A stretch of DNA of 29,662 bases. Origin: an uncultured Erysipelotrichaceae bacterium (GTDB lineage Bacteria; Bacillota_I; Bacilli_A; Erysipelotrichales; Coprobacillaceae). Position numbers and translations under genes: made by a program. The DNA is taken from the NCBI GenBank assembly GCA_910588075.1, contig CAJUOS010000028.1:1-29662 (forward strand), in the 5' to 3' direction. The notes under the pieces were generated by a model that had not been told where the DNA came from, made no database searches, and worked only from the letters and a program-made list of their open reading frames with translations. This document shows positions 14,225-22,831 of the stretch, in pieces (positions within the stretch are counted from its first letter, which is position 1; every line of letters starts with the position of its first letter).

Positions 14225-14845
14225 ATGAAATGGTTAAAGGTTTTGGTGACTCTAACTCTTGTTACAGTATGTTTTTCTTTGATAAGTGTAGAAGCAATTG
14301 ATTATGAAGAAGGATTTGTAGATGAGTACATTTATAATGAAGAAGAACGTCAAAATGCTAGAGAAGAAATTTTAAATGCTGTTATAGAAAGTTCAAAAAA
14401 AGATATCCCTCAAACAAGAATGGATGAAATTGTTGAAAATTGGGAACGTGCTGGAACAGCAATTTCAAGTGATTCTCCATATCGTGAAGTTTTAGGACAA
14501 CTTAAAGGTGGGTATAAATATGGTGATGGAGGAGGTGGAATGTATTGGGGAGAATCCAAATCTACATCTGGAACTGTTTCTGTAGGAGTTGCATTTGGAA
14601 CAGATCATGTAAATATAAGTTTAGCTTATGCTCCAGGAATGAAAATGACATCAGGTGGACAATACAAAAGTTGTCCTAAAAGTTTGTGGAATAAATATGT
14701 AAAGTTATATTCTAGTAGAAAATATGAGGTTACAAAATATAGAGTATATAGAAAAAATAAATATGATTCTGGAAAAGGAACTTTTGTACGTAATGAATAC
14801 ATTTCTTCTCCTTATTCAATTAAATGGACATATAAGGCTATTTGA
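14225..14845 (+). CDS. Secreted protein of unknown function
   Basis: A 206-residue protein with a clear signal peptide: M-K-W-L-K, a hydrophobic core, and a likely cleavage after V-E-A (about residue 24). The mature protein starts with an acidic helical part (about residues 25-75, rich in Glu/Asp). It continues with a Gly-rich stretch (G-D-G-G-G-G-M-Y-W-G, about 100-110), a strand-rich Ser/Thr/Val segment, and a basic, Tyr-rich C-terminus (Y-R-V-Y-R-K-N-K-Y). AGGAG precedes the ATG. I recognise no catalytic motif or family. It may be a wall- or surface-associated protein or a toxin-like secreted peptide; neither can be supported further. It is monocistronic, ending at the hairpin near 14951. 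Confidence 0.78.
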   Translation: MKWLKVLVTLTLVTVCFSLISVEAIDYEEGFVDEYIYNEEERQNAREEILNAVIESSKKDIPQTRMDEIVENWERAGTAISSDSPYREVLGQLKGGYKYGDGGGGMYWGESKSTSGTVSVGVAFGTDHVNISLAYAPGMKMTSGGQYKSCPKSLWNKYVKLYSSRKYEVTKYRVYRKNKYDSGKGTFVRNEYISSPYSIKWTYKAI

Positions 14846-14950
14846 TAATAATTAAAAATAGTGAATTATAATAAAAAATAATTAGAAAAAAGACATTGTT
14901 ATATATTATTTCTATCAAGTAGATAGATAAAATAATTAAAATTATTCTAT

Positions 14951-14982
14951 TTGAAGTTGTTGAGAAGACAACTTCAATTTTT
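14951..14982 (+). terminator. Intrinsic terminator downstream of the secreted-protein gene
   Basis: A perfect 10-bp stem TTGAAGTTGT / ACAACTTCAA (14951-14960, 14968-14977) with a 7-base loop is followed by TTTTTG. It lies about 105 bp after the stop. Confidence 0.75.
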
Positions 14983-15041
14983 GTCTTATATCTTTAGATT
15001 ATAAGTGGATGAGTATGTATAAATATTTAAATAAATGATTT

Positions 15042-15315
15042 GAGTCAATAGAACATACAAAATGGACGTGTAAATATTACATAAGTATAGATGAAAAGCA
15101 ATTTGTAATTAACTAAGAAAATATATAAGGGAGTAAGGTAACCTGACATAGAAATGTATAAATTAAGTGTAAAAGAATATAAAATTCATTTGAAAATAAA
15201 GGAATCAAAAATCAAAGTAGAAATTTGAAAAAAAGGGAAAAGAATCCTTTGAAAGACAGTAAAAACAAAGAGAGATAGTTTGGGCGAAGAGAGCGTAGTA
15301 TCTTTAGAAACAATA
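15042..15315 (+). pseudogene. Decayed IS200/IS605-type tnpA remnant
   Basis: No open frame survives, but three short stretches in order resemble TnpA of IS200/IS605. At 15054-15080 the translation H-T-K-W-T-C-K-Y-Y matches the family start (H-T-K-W-N-C-K-Y-H). At 15142-15147 Pro-Asp stands where the H-U-H motif M-P-D-H-V-H-M would be. Near 15160-15205 the translation K-L-S-V-K-E-Y-x-x-x-L-K-x-K-E-S aligns without gaps to K-Y-S-V-S-S-F-x-x-x-L-K-G-K-S-S. At 15271-15310 a TTTGGGCG stretch with R-D-S-L-G-E-E-S-V-V-S resembles the R-H-F-W-A-R-G-Y-Y-V-S segment. The whole spans about 270 bp against about 450 bp for an intact gene, so internal deletions and frameshifts are required. The Tyr and HUH residues are lost, so it is inactive. 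Based on remembered family sequence; moderate confidence. Confidence 0.5.
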
Positions 15316-15679
15316 ATATAAGCATTTCTCTATAATAAAATTTTTTGAGGCATTTAATTATTTGTTCTATCTATAAGGTTATAGTATATTAATGTGATAT
15401 GTCTTTTTATTGTGGAATTTATTGATGATTATTAATCTGATAACATATTTTCTCTTTTCAAAATATGTAATAACATTAGAGAATTTATTTTTTTCATATT
15501 CTGATGGGAATTAGAAAAAAGGTAGAGAGATATAGTTGAGAAATATTATATAAAATAAATTAAGTAAAGAAGTGTCTAAAAAAGTAGAAGAAAAAGTTAG
15601 TTAAATTAAACAAAGTATGAAATTTCTAAGAAAAGTGAAGAGTATAAGAATGGAATATAAATATGGGATTAAAAGAGAA
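15316..15679. other. Gene-free AT-rich stretch
   Basis: About 360 bp with frequent stops in all frames and no motif that I recognise. It may be the rest of the decayed insertion and its flank. Confidence 0.5.
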
Positions 15680-15713
15680 AAGAAACTATACTATCACTTT
15701 GGTATAGCTTCTT
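15680..15713 (-). terminator. Terminator of the P-type ATPase gene
   Basis: A 12-bp stem (15680-15691 with 15702-15713, one G-U pair) overlaps the last codon of the ATPase. On the minus strand it is followed by TTCTCTTTT. Confidence 0.75.
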
Positions 15714-18285
15714 ATTTTGTATACATTTTTCTGAGTTGAATAATAAGTGTAGGAATGAGTGAAAAGGCATAAATACATAAAAGTTGTAAAAGGGTTATTG
15801 TATGAATCATAAATAATGAGTGAAAAGTAGGAATTAATAATATAATGTGTAATAAAATAAATCCAATCAAAAAAGCATAGATACTAGACATGTTTGTAAA
15901 TAGTCCAATATGAATAAGTGAATGATCATTTCGACAATTCAAACCATGTAATAAACGTGCTAAACAAATCGTTGCAAAAGCCATTGTAGAAGCAGTAAGA
16001 GGATCAATTTTTAATCCCATTAAATAAGAACACATTGTACATAATGCAATAATAATCCCTTCATAACTTATTTCAAGCAATAAAGAACGATTGAAAAGAG
16101 AGGCATGAGCAGGACGTGGTTTTTGTTTAAGAACATCGTCATGATTAGGTTCCATTCCAATGGCAATAGCAGGAAGAGAATCTGTAATTAAGTTCATAAA
16201 TAATAAATGAACAGGATAAAAGGGTGTAGGTAATAATAAGATAGAGGCAATAAGAACACAAATAATACCTGTAAAATTACCTGATAATAAATAATGAATA
16301 GAATTTTTAATATGACAATAAACATTACGTCCTGTCATAATCGCTTTAACAATTGTTGCAAAGTTATCATCAGTTAGAATCATATCTGCTGCATCTTTTG
16401 AAACATCTGTACCACTTTTCCCCATAGCAATTCCAATATCACTTTGTTTTAAAGCAGGGGCATCATTAACTCCATCACCAGTCATTGCAACAATCTGGCC
16501 TCTTTTTTGCCATGCTTTCACTATACGAATTTTATGTTCTGGGGATACTCTTGCATAAACACTAATATGAGGAAGCTTTTGAGCTAATTCATTTTCATTC
16601 ATAATTTCTAAATCTTTTCCTTCAATGAATAAATCACCATCTTGATATATTCCAATTTTTTTAGCAATACTTTTTGCAGTAATAACATGATCTCCTGTAA
16701 TCATAATAGGTTTAATACCTGCCATTCTACATTTTTTAACAGCATCAGCACTTTCAACTCTAGGGGGGTCTATTAGTGCAACAAGACCAATAAAGGTAAG
16801 ATTGCTTTCATCTTTTATAGTTATTTGTTTATTCTGAAAATCTTTATATGCTAATCCTAAAACACGTAATCCTTGATTTGCATATTCACGATTAGCTTTT
16901 TGGATAGCTTCAATATGTCTTTGAGAAAGTATCTCTTTACGTCCATTAACAAGAATGGTATGACATCTTTGAATAATGATATCAGGAGCACCTTTTGTAT
17001 ATAAATGATTGAATGAAGCAACACTCATTAATTTTCTTTCTGAATCAAATGGAAGTTCTTGTATTCTAACAGCAGTATTTTGAAATTGAGAATCATTTTG
17101 AGTATATTGATTAACAAAATCAATTAATGCGAGTTCAGTAGGATCACCAATTCTTTGAGTATCTGATATTTGAGCATTATTACATAGCAAGCAAGCTTTC
17201 AAAAAAACATTGTGGTCGTGATAACGACTTTGAAGTTGTAATATATCAATAGGTTGATTATAAAAGAATACGGATTGAACAGTCATTTTATTCTGTGTTA
17301 ATGTTCCTGTTTTATCACTACATATAACGGAGATACATCCAAGACTTTCAACAGAATTCAAGTTTTTAATAATAGCATTATCTTTTACCATTTTTTGGGT
17401 ACTCATAGATAGAACAATTGTTACAATTGAACCTAAAGCTTCTGGAATAGCTGCAACAGCTAAAGCAACAGCAATCATTAAAGCATCAAGAAGTGTTTTC
17501 TTTGCTAAGAAAACATTAAGACATAAAACAAAAAAACATATGAAAATAATTAGAATAGATAATTTCTTACTAAAGTCATCTAAATGAATTTGTAAGGGAG
17601 TTTTTCGTTGTTGCGCATTGTTTAAAAGTGAAGCAATTTTTCCCATCTCTGTATTCATTCCAATTTGTGTAACAACATATTGACCAGTTCCATGTGTAAC
17701 CAAAGTTCCAGAAAAAACCATATTCTTTTGATCATTAATGATAGCCTTTTGATAAAGTTTATGATTTGTTTTATCAACACTTTCAACTTCTCCAGTTAAA
17801 GTACTTTCATTAATTTTTAAAGCAGAACATTCAATAATACGTCCATCACCACTAATCATATCTCCAGCTTCGATTTGGACAATATCACCTACTGTTAATT
17901 GAATAGAATCTATTTCTTGAATATTATTATCTCTTAACACTTTCACTTGAGGAACAGATAAGTTTTTTAAGCTTTCTAATGATTTTTCAGCTTTGACAGT
18001 TTGAACAGTTCCTAAAATCGCATTAACTATAATCACTAAGATAATAACAATAGCACTTTCAAATTGATGACTTATTCCAGAAATGATGGCAGCACTTATC
18101 AGAATAATAACAAGCAAATCTTGAAATTGTTTTATGAAAATCATAAGATAAGAATCCTTTTTTTCTTCATCAAGAACATTATATCCATATTGTTGTTGAT
18201 GTTTTTCAACTTGTTGCTTTGATAAACCTTGTTTTGATGTATGACATTCTTTTAGAACTTCTGTAATTTCTTTTTGATAATACAT
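15712..18285 (-). CDS. P-type Ca2+-transporting ATPase (SERCA/PMCA-like)
   Basis: An 857-residue P2-type cation pump of normal length for bacterial Ca2+ ATPases. In order: N-terminal cation-ATPase domain, two helices (about 55-95), actuator domain with T-G-E (164-166), then M3-M4 with A-A-I-P-E-A-L. The phosphorylation motif D-K-T-G-T-L-T has Asp324. The nucleotide domain has K-G-A-P-D, the hinge has T-G-D-G-V-N-D-A-P-A-L, and M5-M10 complete the protein. Glu282 of M4 and N-x-x-T-D of M6 (N-L-I-T-D-S-L-P) match the Ca2+ site II ligands of SERCA. The motif P-E-A-L-G differs from the common P-E-G-L-P. AGGAGG precedes the ATG. It would export Ca2+ at the expense of ATP; Mn2+ transport is an alternative. 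Monocistronic. Confidence 0.93.
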   Translation of the reverse strand: MYYQKEITEVLKECHTSKQGLSKQQVEKHQQQYGYNVLDEEKKDSYLMIFIKQFQDLLVIILISAAIISGISHQFESAIVIILVIIVNAILGTVQTVKAEKSLESLKNLSVPQVKVLRDNNIQEIDSIQLTVGDIVQIEAGDMISGDGRIIECSALKINESTLTGEVESVDKTNHKLYQKAIINDQKNMVFSGTLVTHGTGQYVVTQIGMNTEMGKIASLLNNAQQRKTPLQIHLDDFSKKLSILIIFICFFVLCLNVFLAKKTLLDALMIAVALAVAAIPEALGSIVTIVLSMSTQKMVKDNAIIKNLNSVESLGCISVICSDKTGTLTQNKMTVQSVFFYNQPIDILQLQSRYHDHNVFLKACLLCNNAQISDTQRIGDPTELALIDFVNQYTQNDSQFQNTAVRIQELPFDSERKLMSVASFNHLYTKGAPDIIIQRCHTILVNGRKEILSQRHIEAIQKANREYANQGLRVLGLAYKDFQNKQITIKDESNLTFIGLVALIDPPRVESADAVKKCRMAGIKPIMITGDHVITAKSIAKKIGIYQDGDLFIEGKDLEIMNENELAQKLPHISVYARVSPEHKIRIVKAWQKRGQIVAMTGDGVNDAPALKQSDIGIAMGKSGTDVSKDAADMILTDDNFATIVKAIMTGRNVYCHIKNSIHYLLSGNFTGIICVLIASILLLPTPFYPVHLLFMNLITDSLPAIAIGMEPNHDDVLKQKPRPAHASLFNRSLLLEISYEGIIIALCTMCSYLMGLKIDPLTASTMAFATICLARLLHGLNCRNDHSLIHIGLFTNMSSIYAFLIGFILLHIILLIPTFHSLFMIHTITLLQLLCIYAFSLIPTLIIQLRKMYTK

Positions 18286-18463
18286 AATGGCCTCCTTGTT
18301 TATAAGTATTCATATCTTTATTGCAAAATATTTTATCATTATCAAAGTTCAGTTTATGTTATTTTATGGATAATGATTAAAAAATACTACTAGAGTATAT
18401 TGATAATAAGTAAGAATAAAAATAGATTTTAGAATCTAAGTTAAAATTTTCAATAATCGTATC

Positions 18464-18492
18464 TTTACATTGAATATTTTAAGATTTATAAT
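18464..18492 (+). promoter_or_regulatory. Promoter of the repeat-CHAP protein gene
   Basis: TTTACA (18464-18469), a 17-bp spacer and a perfect TATAAT (18487-18492), about 50 bp before the start codon. Confidence 0.7.
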
Positions 18493-18542
18493 AGAAAAAG
18501 GGCTAAAAAAGACATGAATAATTTTTATAGGAAGGTGGTATT

Positions 18543-20477
18543 ATGCAAAGGCATATTAAAAAAATAATATCTTTTATTGTTTGTTTAATGATGATTGTGG
18601 GATTAAGTCAAGATGTTGAAGCAGCATCTTTGAAAATTCGTTCATTTTCTATAAATTGTGGTACAACTGTTACTCAAGGAAAGAAGATTACGTTAAAGAC
18701 TTCTGCTTCAGGTGGTTCAGGAAAAAAACAATATAAATTTATGTATAAGCTCAATGGAAAAACATATACAATCAAAAAATATTCATCATCAAAAACAGCA
18801 TCATTAAAATTAACAAAGACAGGAACTTATACTTTGTATGTATATACAAAAGATAAGAGAAAAACAATAAAGAAACAAAAAACAATTAAAGTAGTTGCTC
18901 CATATAAAGTATCTTTAAAAACATCAGGAAAATATGTAAATGATACTATTCAATTAAGTGCAAGTTCAACTGGTGGAAAGGGAACAAAACAATATAAATT
19001 TACATACAAATATAATGGGAAAACATATACTATTAAAAATTATTCAAAAACAAAAAAAGTGTCTTTTAAACCAAAAAAGACAGGAAAATATCAATTTATT
19101 GTTCAATGTAAAGATAGTAAGAAAAAAGTTGTTTCTCAATCAAAAACATTGAATCTTCAATATCCACAATTAAAAGTATCTTTAAAAGCAACAGGAAAGT
19201 ATTTAACATCTCCTATTCAATTAAGTGCAAGTTCAACTGGTGGAAAGGGAACAAAAAAATATAAATATACATATAAATATAAAGGAAAAACATATACATT
19301 AAAAGATTATTCTACAAATAAAAAAATTGTTTTTCATCTTAGTAATGAAGGTGAATATCAATTTATTGTTCAATGTAAAGATGAACAAAAGAAAGTTGCT
19401 ACAAAATCTGTCAAGTTGAGATTGCAATATCCTGAATTAAAAGTTTCAATCCATGCAACAGGAAAATATGTTCATAATCCAGTTCAATTAAAAGCAGATG
19501 CTACTGGGGGTTCAGGAGAAAAAGAGTATAAATTTGTTTATCAGTATAATAAACAAAAATATACATTAAAAGATTTTTCAAAAAATCAAATGATTTCATT
19601 TGAACCTGAAAATATCGGAGAATATCAATTTTTTGTAGAATGTCGAGATAGTAGAAAGAAATCAGTTTTACAATCTACAAAATTAATTGTAGAAAGAGTT
19701 CCAACATTACAAGTTGCATTAGATGTATCTGATCAATATGTTCGTGAGAAAATGAATATAAAAGCTGAAGCAACAGGAGGAGAAGGAGACTATCAATATT
19801 GTTTTGTTTATCGTTTGAATGGTGAAGAAATATTACTCCAAGATTATTCTGAAAAGGATCAAGTTTCATTGACTCCTAATAAAGTAGGAGAATATGAATT
19901 TATAGTTAAATGTAAAGATAAAGAGGGAATTATTGTAACTTCATCAATAACAAGAGAAATCATTGTGAATCCAGCTAGAACAAAAGTAATTGAAGTTGCA
20001 AAATCTTGGTTAGGATGCAATGAAAAAGATGGTAGTCATAAAAAGATTATAGATGTTTATAATCATTATAAACATAGTTCAGAAACTGTGAATTATAAAG
20101 TTAAATATACTGATGCATGGTGTGATACATTTGTGAGTGCATGTTTTATTAAAGCTGGTTATGCTTCAATAAGTGGAACAGAATGTGGATGTCAAAGACA
20201 TATTGATAATGTTCTTAAGAAAAAAGGAGCATGGCAAGAATCTGATGACTATGTTCCACAAACTGGTGATATGATTTTCTATCATGGAAATACTCAAAAA
20301 TGTGATTCAACAAAGGATTGTAAACACAATAGTCATCATGTTGGATTGGTTGTTAATGTAGAAGGAAAAAATATTAAGGTTATTGAAGGTAATTATAGTG
20401 ATAGTGTGAAATATCGAACTATTCAAATTGGTGATGCAAGAATAAGAGGATATGGGGTTCCAAAATATCCTCATTAA
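18543..20477 (+). CDS. Secreted multi-repeat protein with C-terminal CHAP-type peptidoglycan hydrolase domain
   Basis: A 644-residue exported protein. A signal peptide of about 27 residues ends V-E-A. Five tandem repeats of about 89-92 residues follow (about 28-119, 120-207, 208-297, 298-386, 387-478). Each contains a G-G-x-G-x-x-x-Y-x-F-x-Y core, K-x-Y-S, and a final G-x-Y-x-F-x-V-x-C-K-D strand, resembling triple-tyrosine/Ig-like modules. Residues about 480-644 form a CHAP/NlpC-like cysteine hydrolase with Cys527 (A-W-C-D-T-F), His599 (H-H-V-G-L-V) and a following E-G-N-Y. The catalytic domain carries extra cysteines (E-C-G-C, and K-C-D-S-T-K-D-C). It likely cleaves cell-wall peptide bonds, the repeats being spacers or wall/glycan binders. 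GGAAGGTGG precedes the ATG. The target bond is not determined. Confidence 0.88.
   Translation: MQRHIKKIISFIVCLMMIVGLSQDVEAASLKIRSFSINCGTTVTQGKKITLKTSASGGSGKKQYKFMYKLNGKTYTIKKYSSSKTASLKLTKTGTYTLYVYTKDKRKTIKKQKTIKVVAPYKVSLKTSGKYVNDTIQLSASSTGGKGTKQYKFTYKYNGKTYTIKNYSKTKKVSFKPKKTGKYQFIVQCKDSKKKVVSQSKTLNLQYPQLKVSLKATGKYLTSPIQLSASSTGGKGTKKYKYTYKYKGKTYTLKDYSTNKKIVFHLSNEGEYQFIVQCKDEQKKVATKSVKLRLQYPELKVSIHATGKYVHNPVQLKADATGGSGEKEYKFVYQYNKQKYTLKDFSKNQMISFEPENIGEYQFFVECRDSRKKSVLQSTKLIVERVPTLQVALDVSDQYVREKMNIKAEATGGEGDYQYCFVYRLNGEEILLQDYSEKDQVSLTPNKVGEYEFIVKCKDKEGIIVTSSITREIIVNPARTKVIEVAKSWLGCNEKDGSHKKIIDVYNHYKHSSETVNYKVKYTDAWCDTFVSACFIKAGYASISGTECGCQRHIDNVLKKKGAWQESDDYVPQTGDMIFYHGNTQKCDSTKDCKHNSHHVGLVVNVEGKNIKVIEGNYSDSVKYRTIQIGDARIRGYGVPKYPH
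18946..19256 (+). repeat. Near-identical DNA segment shared by repeats 2 and 3 of the CHAP protein
   Basis: A 44-bp stretch beginning CTATTCAATTAAGTGC at 18946-18989 recurs exactly at 19213-19256, an offset of 267 bp (89 codons). The match continues for 9 bp after one mismatch. The other repeats differ much more. Confidence 0.85.
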
Positions 20478-20516
20478 AAAAGATATAATGATGGTTTATC
20501 CATATTATATCTTTTT
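20477..20516. terminator. Bidirectional terminator between CHAP and PBP genes
   Basis: AAAAAGATATAAT (20477-20489) pairs with ATTATATCTTTTT (20504-20516). An inner ATGG/CCAT stem follows after a bulged G. A/T-tracts flank both sides. Confidence 0.85.
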
Positions 20517-22383
20517 ATTTGTTTTTATACCAATAAACAATTCCATTTTCATTATAATTTCCAGTCATAGGATCAGTAGGAATTTTCTTTAGTTTGGAAC
20601 TAGGTTTATACCATTTTTCTTCTTTTTGAAGATAATTAGCCATTGTTTGAAAAATCACTTTGGGAATACGTTTATCTAAAGTCATTGTTAATTTTCTATT
20701 GTCATCATATCCAGTCCAACTTACAATTGTATAATTAGGATTATATCCAGCACATAAAGAATCATAAGGACTTGTTCCTGTTTTAACGGCAAAGGTAGTA
20801 TTGACAGGATAGGATGCCATGGTTGCTGAAGCATATGAATTATATTCTTTATGGAATGGTGAAGTGAGTAATTGGTTGAGAATTAAACATGTATCTTTAT
20901 TTAACAATTCTTGATTTTTAGCTTTATATTCATATAAAACAGTACCATCATCAGTATAGACTTTTTTAATAATATGAATATCATTATAAGTACCTTCATT
21001 AGCAAATGTTGTATATATAGATGATAGTCTATATATGTTTGTATTTAAAGTTCCTAATGCTAATGATGGATGTGGAGAAACATGAGAAAATTGAAATTGA
21101 TTCAGCATATTAACTAATGCTTGTTCTCCTAAAAATAAATGCGTTTTTACTGCATATATATTATCACTCACAGCAATTGCTTGAGCTAAAGTGACATCTT
21201 TATGAGCATACTTTTGATTAAAATTTGTGGGAGCATAAGTTTCTCCATTGTCTAGCTTAAATGTTGTTGGTTCACTCTTAAATTTTGTTGTAGGGGTAAA
21301 ACCATTTTCTAAGGCTATATAATAAAGTAATGGTTTCATAGTTGAGGCAATTTGCCTAGATGCGCCTGTTGCTCGGTTAAATTGAGAATCATTATAATTT
21401 TTACCACCAATAAGTGCCAAAACTTCAGCAGTTTGACTCTTAACAACCATACTTGAAACTTCTAATTCATTACGATCTTTCATTTGGTCTTGAACAGTTG
21501 TATGAAGCTTTTCTTGAACGTCTTGATTGAGAGTTGTATCAATATTTAAACCTTGATTAATATAATTTTCTTTATATAATCCTAAATCTTTTAATTCAGA
21601 AATAACTGCATCTTTATAGTAAGGATAAATAGTTGATAATGAACGAGAAGGATTCTTATTTAAAACAAATGGTGTTTTTGAAACTTCATCAGCTTTCTTT
21701 TGGGTAATATAATTCTCTTTAACAAGTTGATTTAAAACTAATTTTTGTCTTTTTTTAGCAGCTTTATTATTTTTAAAAGGAGAAAAATAATTAGGTCCAT
21801 TCACAACTCCAGCTAACATGGTTGCTTCATTTAAATCTAAATCTTTAGGATCTTTATTGAAATAATATTTAGCAGCATTTTTAATTCCATAGATACCATG
21901 ACCATAATAAACTGTATTAATATAACCTTGTAATATTGTATCTTTATCATAATGAGCTTCTAACCTTGTTGTTAAAAAAGCTTCTTTAATTTTCCTTGAC
22001 CATGTTTTTTCATTTGTTAAAAAGAGTAGTCTTGCGTATTGTTGTGAAATGGTACTAGCACCTTCTGATTTCCCTTGTTCTATAATATTTGTTTTAATAG
22101 CACGTAATATACCAATAGGATCAAAACCACGATGTGAATAAAAACGATGATCCTCTATCGCAACAATACTTGCTAAGAAATCTTTACTAACATCTTTTAA
22201 TTCAACATCATTACTTTGTTGATTGGTTTGATAAAAGACTTCATGATTTTGATCATACATTTTTATATAATGACCTTGCCCTAGATTAGGTTTTTCCATA
22301 ATATAACTTGACCCATAAATGATAATCATTATTACTAAAAAGGCAATCAAAATGCGTTGTATCCATTTTATAAAAGTTTTCAA
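20515..22383 (-). CDS. Class A penicillin-binding protein (transglycosylase-transpeptidase)
   Basis: About 622 residues from a TTG at 22383 with GAGGTGA 5 bp upstream. An in-frame GTG at 22392 lies inside that site. One N-terminal transmembrane helix (about 10-27) is followed by a GT51 transglycosylase domain (about 55-225) with E-D-H-R-F-Y-x-H-x-G (catalytic Glu77) and G-A-S-T-I-S-Q-Q. A penicillin-binding transpeptidase domain (about 300-600) follows, with S-T-M-K (nucleophile Ser347), S-D-N (406-408) and K-T-G-T (534-537). It polymerises and cross-links peptidoglycan at the outer face of the membrane. It is short for a PBP1a, lacking C-terminal extensions, so closer to PbpF/PBP1-minimal types. 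It is divergent from the DUF1934 gene with about 60 bp between. Confidence 0.94.
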   Translation of the reverse strand: MKTFIKWIQRILIAFLVIMIIIYGSSYIMEKPNLGQGHYIKMYDQNHEVFYQTNQQSNDVELKDVSKDFLASIVAIEDHRFYSHRGFDPIGILRAIKTNIIEQGKSEGASTISQQYARLLFLTNEKTWSRKIKEAFLTTRLEAHYDKDTILQGYINTVYYGHGIYGIKNAAKYYFNKDPKDLDLNEATMLAGVVNGPNYFSPFKNNKAAKKRQKLVLNQLVKENYITQKKADEVSKTPFVLNKNPSRSLSTIYPYYKDAVISELKDLGLYKENYINQGLNIDTTLNQDVQEKLHTTVQDQMKDRNELEVSSMVVKSQTAEVLALIGGKNYNDSQFNRATGASRQIASTMKPLLYYIALENGFTPTTKFKSEPTTFKLDNGETYAPTNFNQKYAHKDVTLAQAIAVSDNIYAVKTHLFLGEQALVNMLNQFQFSHVSPHPSLALGTLNTNIYRLSSIYTTFANEGTYNDIHIIKKVYTDDGTVLYEYKAKNQELLNKDTCLILNQLLTSPFHKEYNSYASATMASYPVNTTFAVKTGTSPYDSLCAGYNPNYTIVSWTGYDDNRKLTMTLDKRIPKVIFQTMANYLQKEEKWYKPSSKLKKIPTDPMTGNYNENGIVYWYKNK

Positions 22384-22421
22384 GAAAATCACCTCGACTC
22401 TTATTTTTAACGAAAATGTGT

Positions 22422-22427
22422 TATAAT
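22422..22427 (+). promoter_or_regulatory. Candidate -10 box for the DUF1934-cls unit
   Basis: A perfect TATAAT lies 17 bp before the ATG at 22445, giving a very short leader that starts near the AAGGTG ribosome binding site. The -35 is poor. Confidence 0.4.
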
Positions 22428-22444
22428 ATTCAAGGTGATAAAAA

Positions 22445-22831
22445 ATGTATCAAAATAAATATATACAATATAAAGCTATTTTTAAACAAAATGGAGAAAC
22501 TGAAACAATTCAATATCATGCAAATGGAATATTTCATCAAGGGAAAAAGACAAGTTTAAAATTTGATATTCCTGAGAATACTATTGATATTTCTTATAAT
22601 CAAGACGAAATTATTTTAAAGCATGGACAATCATGTTTGAAATTGAATTTACATGAGGAAATATGGAACCAATATCAACTTCCTTATGGACAAGCTATAT
22701 TAAAAACAAAAGTTTGTTTATTTGAAGCAAATGATCATCATATCAAATTAAAATATGAGTTATATGATCAACAATCATTCATTTCAACAGTTTATATACT
22801 TATTACAATGAGTTCAATGGAGGAAGCATGA
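22445..22831 (+). CDS. DUF1934 (YwiB-like) beta-barrel protein
   Basis: A 128-residue protein, strand-rich throughout and without membrane segments, matching the DUF1934/YwiB calycin-like family in length and pattern (Y-x-A-x-F-K-Q-N-G at the N-terminus, alternating strands, and L-K-Y-E-L-Y near the C-terminus). In Bacillus, a DUF1934 gene lies near argS and rpoE, and those genes follow here after cls, which supports the call. AAGGTG precedes the ATG. Its stop overlaps the cls start (ATGA), implying coupling. Function unknown. Confidence 0.75.
   Translation: MYQNKYIQYKAIFKQNGETETIQYHANGIFHQGKKTSLKFDIPENTIDISYNQDEIILKHGQSCLKLNLHEEIWNQYQLPYGQAILKTKVCLFEANDHHIKLKYELYDQQSFISTVYILITMSSMEEA

Noticed and set aside
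15617..15740. Short plus-strand frame starting M-K-F-L-R-K-V
   Set aside because: Runs through the ATPase terminator and antisense to its 3' end; no ribosome binding site and no family resemblance.
19675..19869. 64-codon minus-strand frame in the CHAP gene
   Set aside because: Antisense shadow within a clearly coding repeat gene.
18543..19980. CRISPR-like or non-coding tandem repeat
   Set aside because: Repeats are in-frame protein modules of about 89 codons without spacers or short palindromic units.
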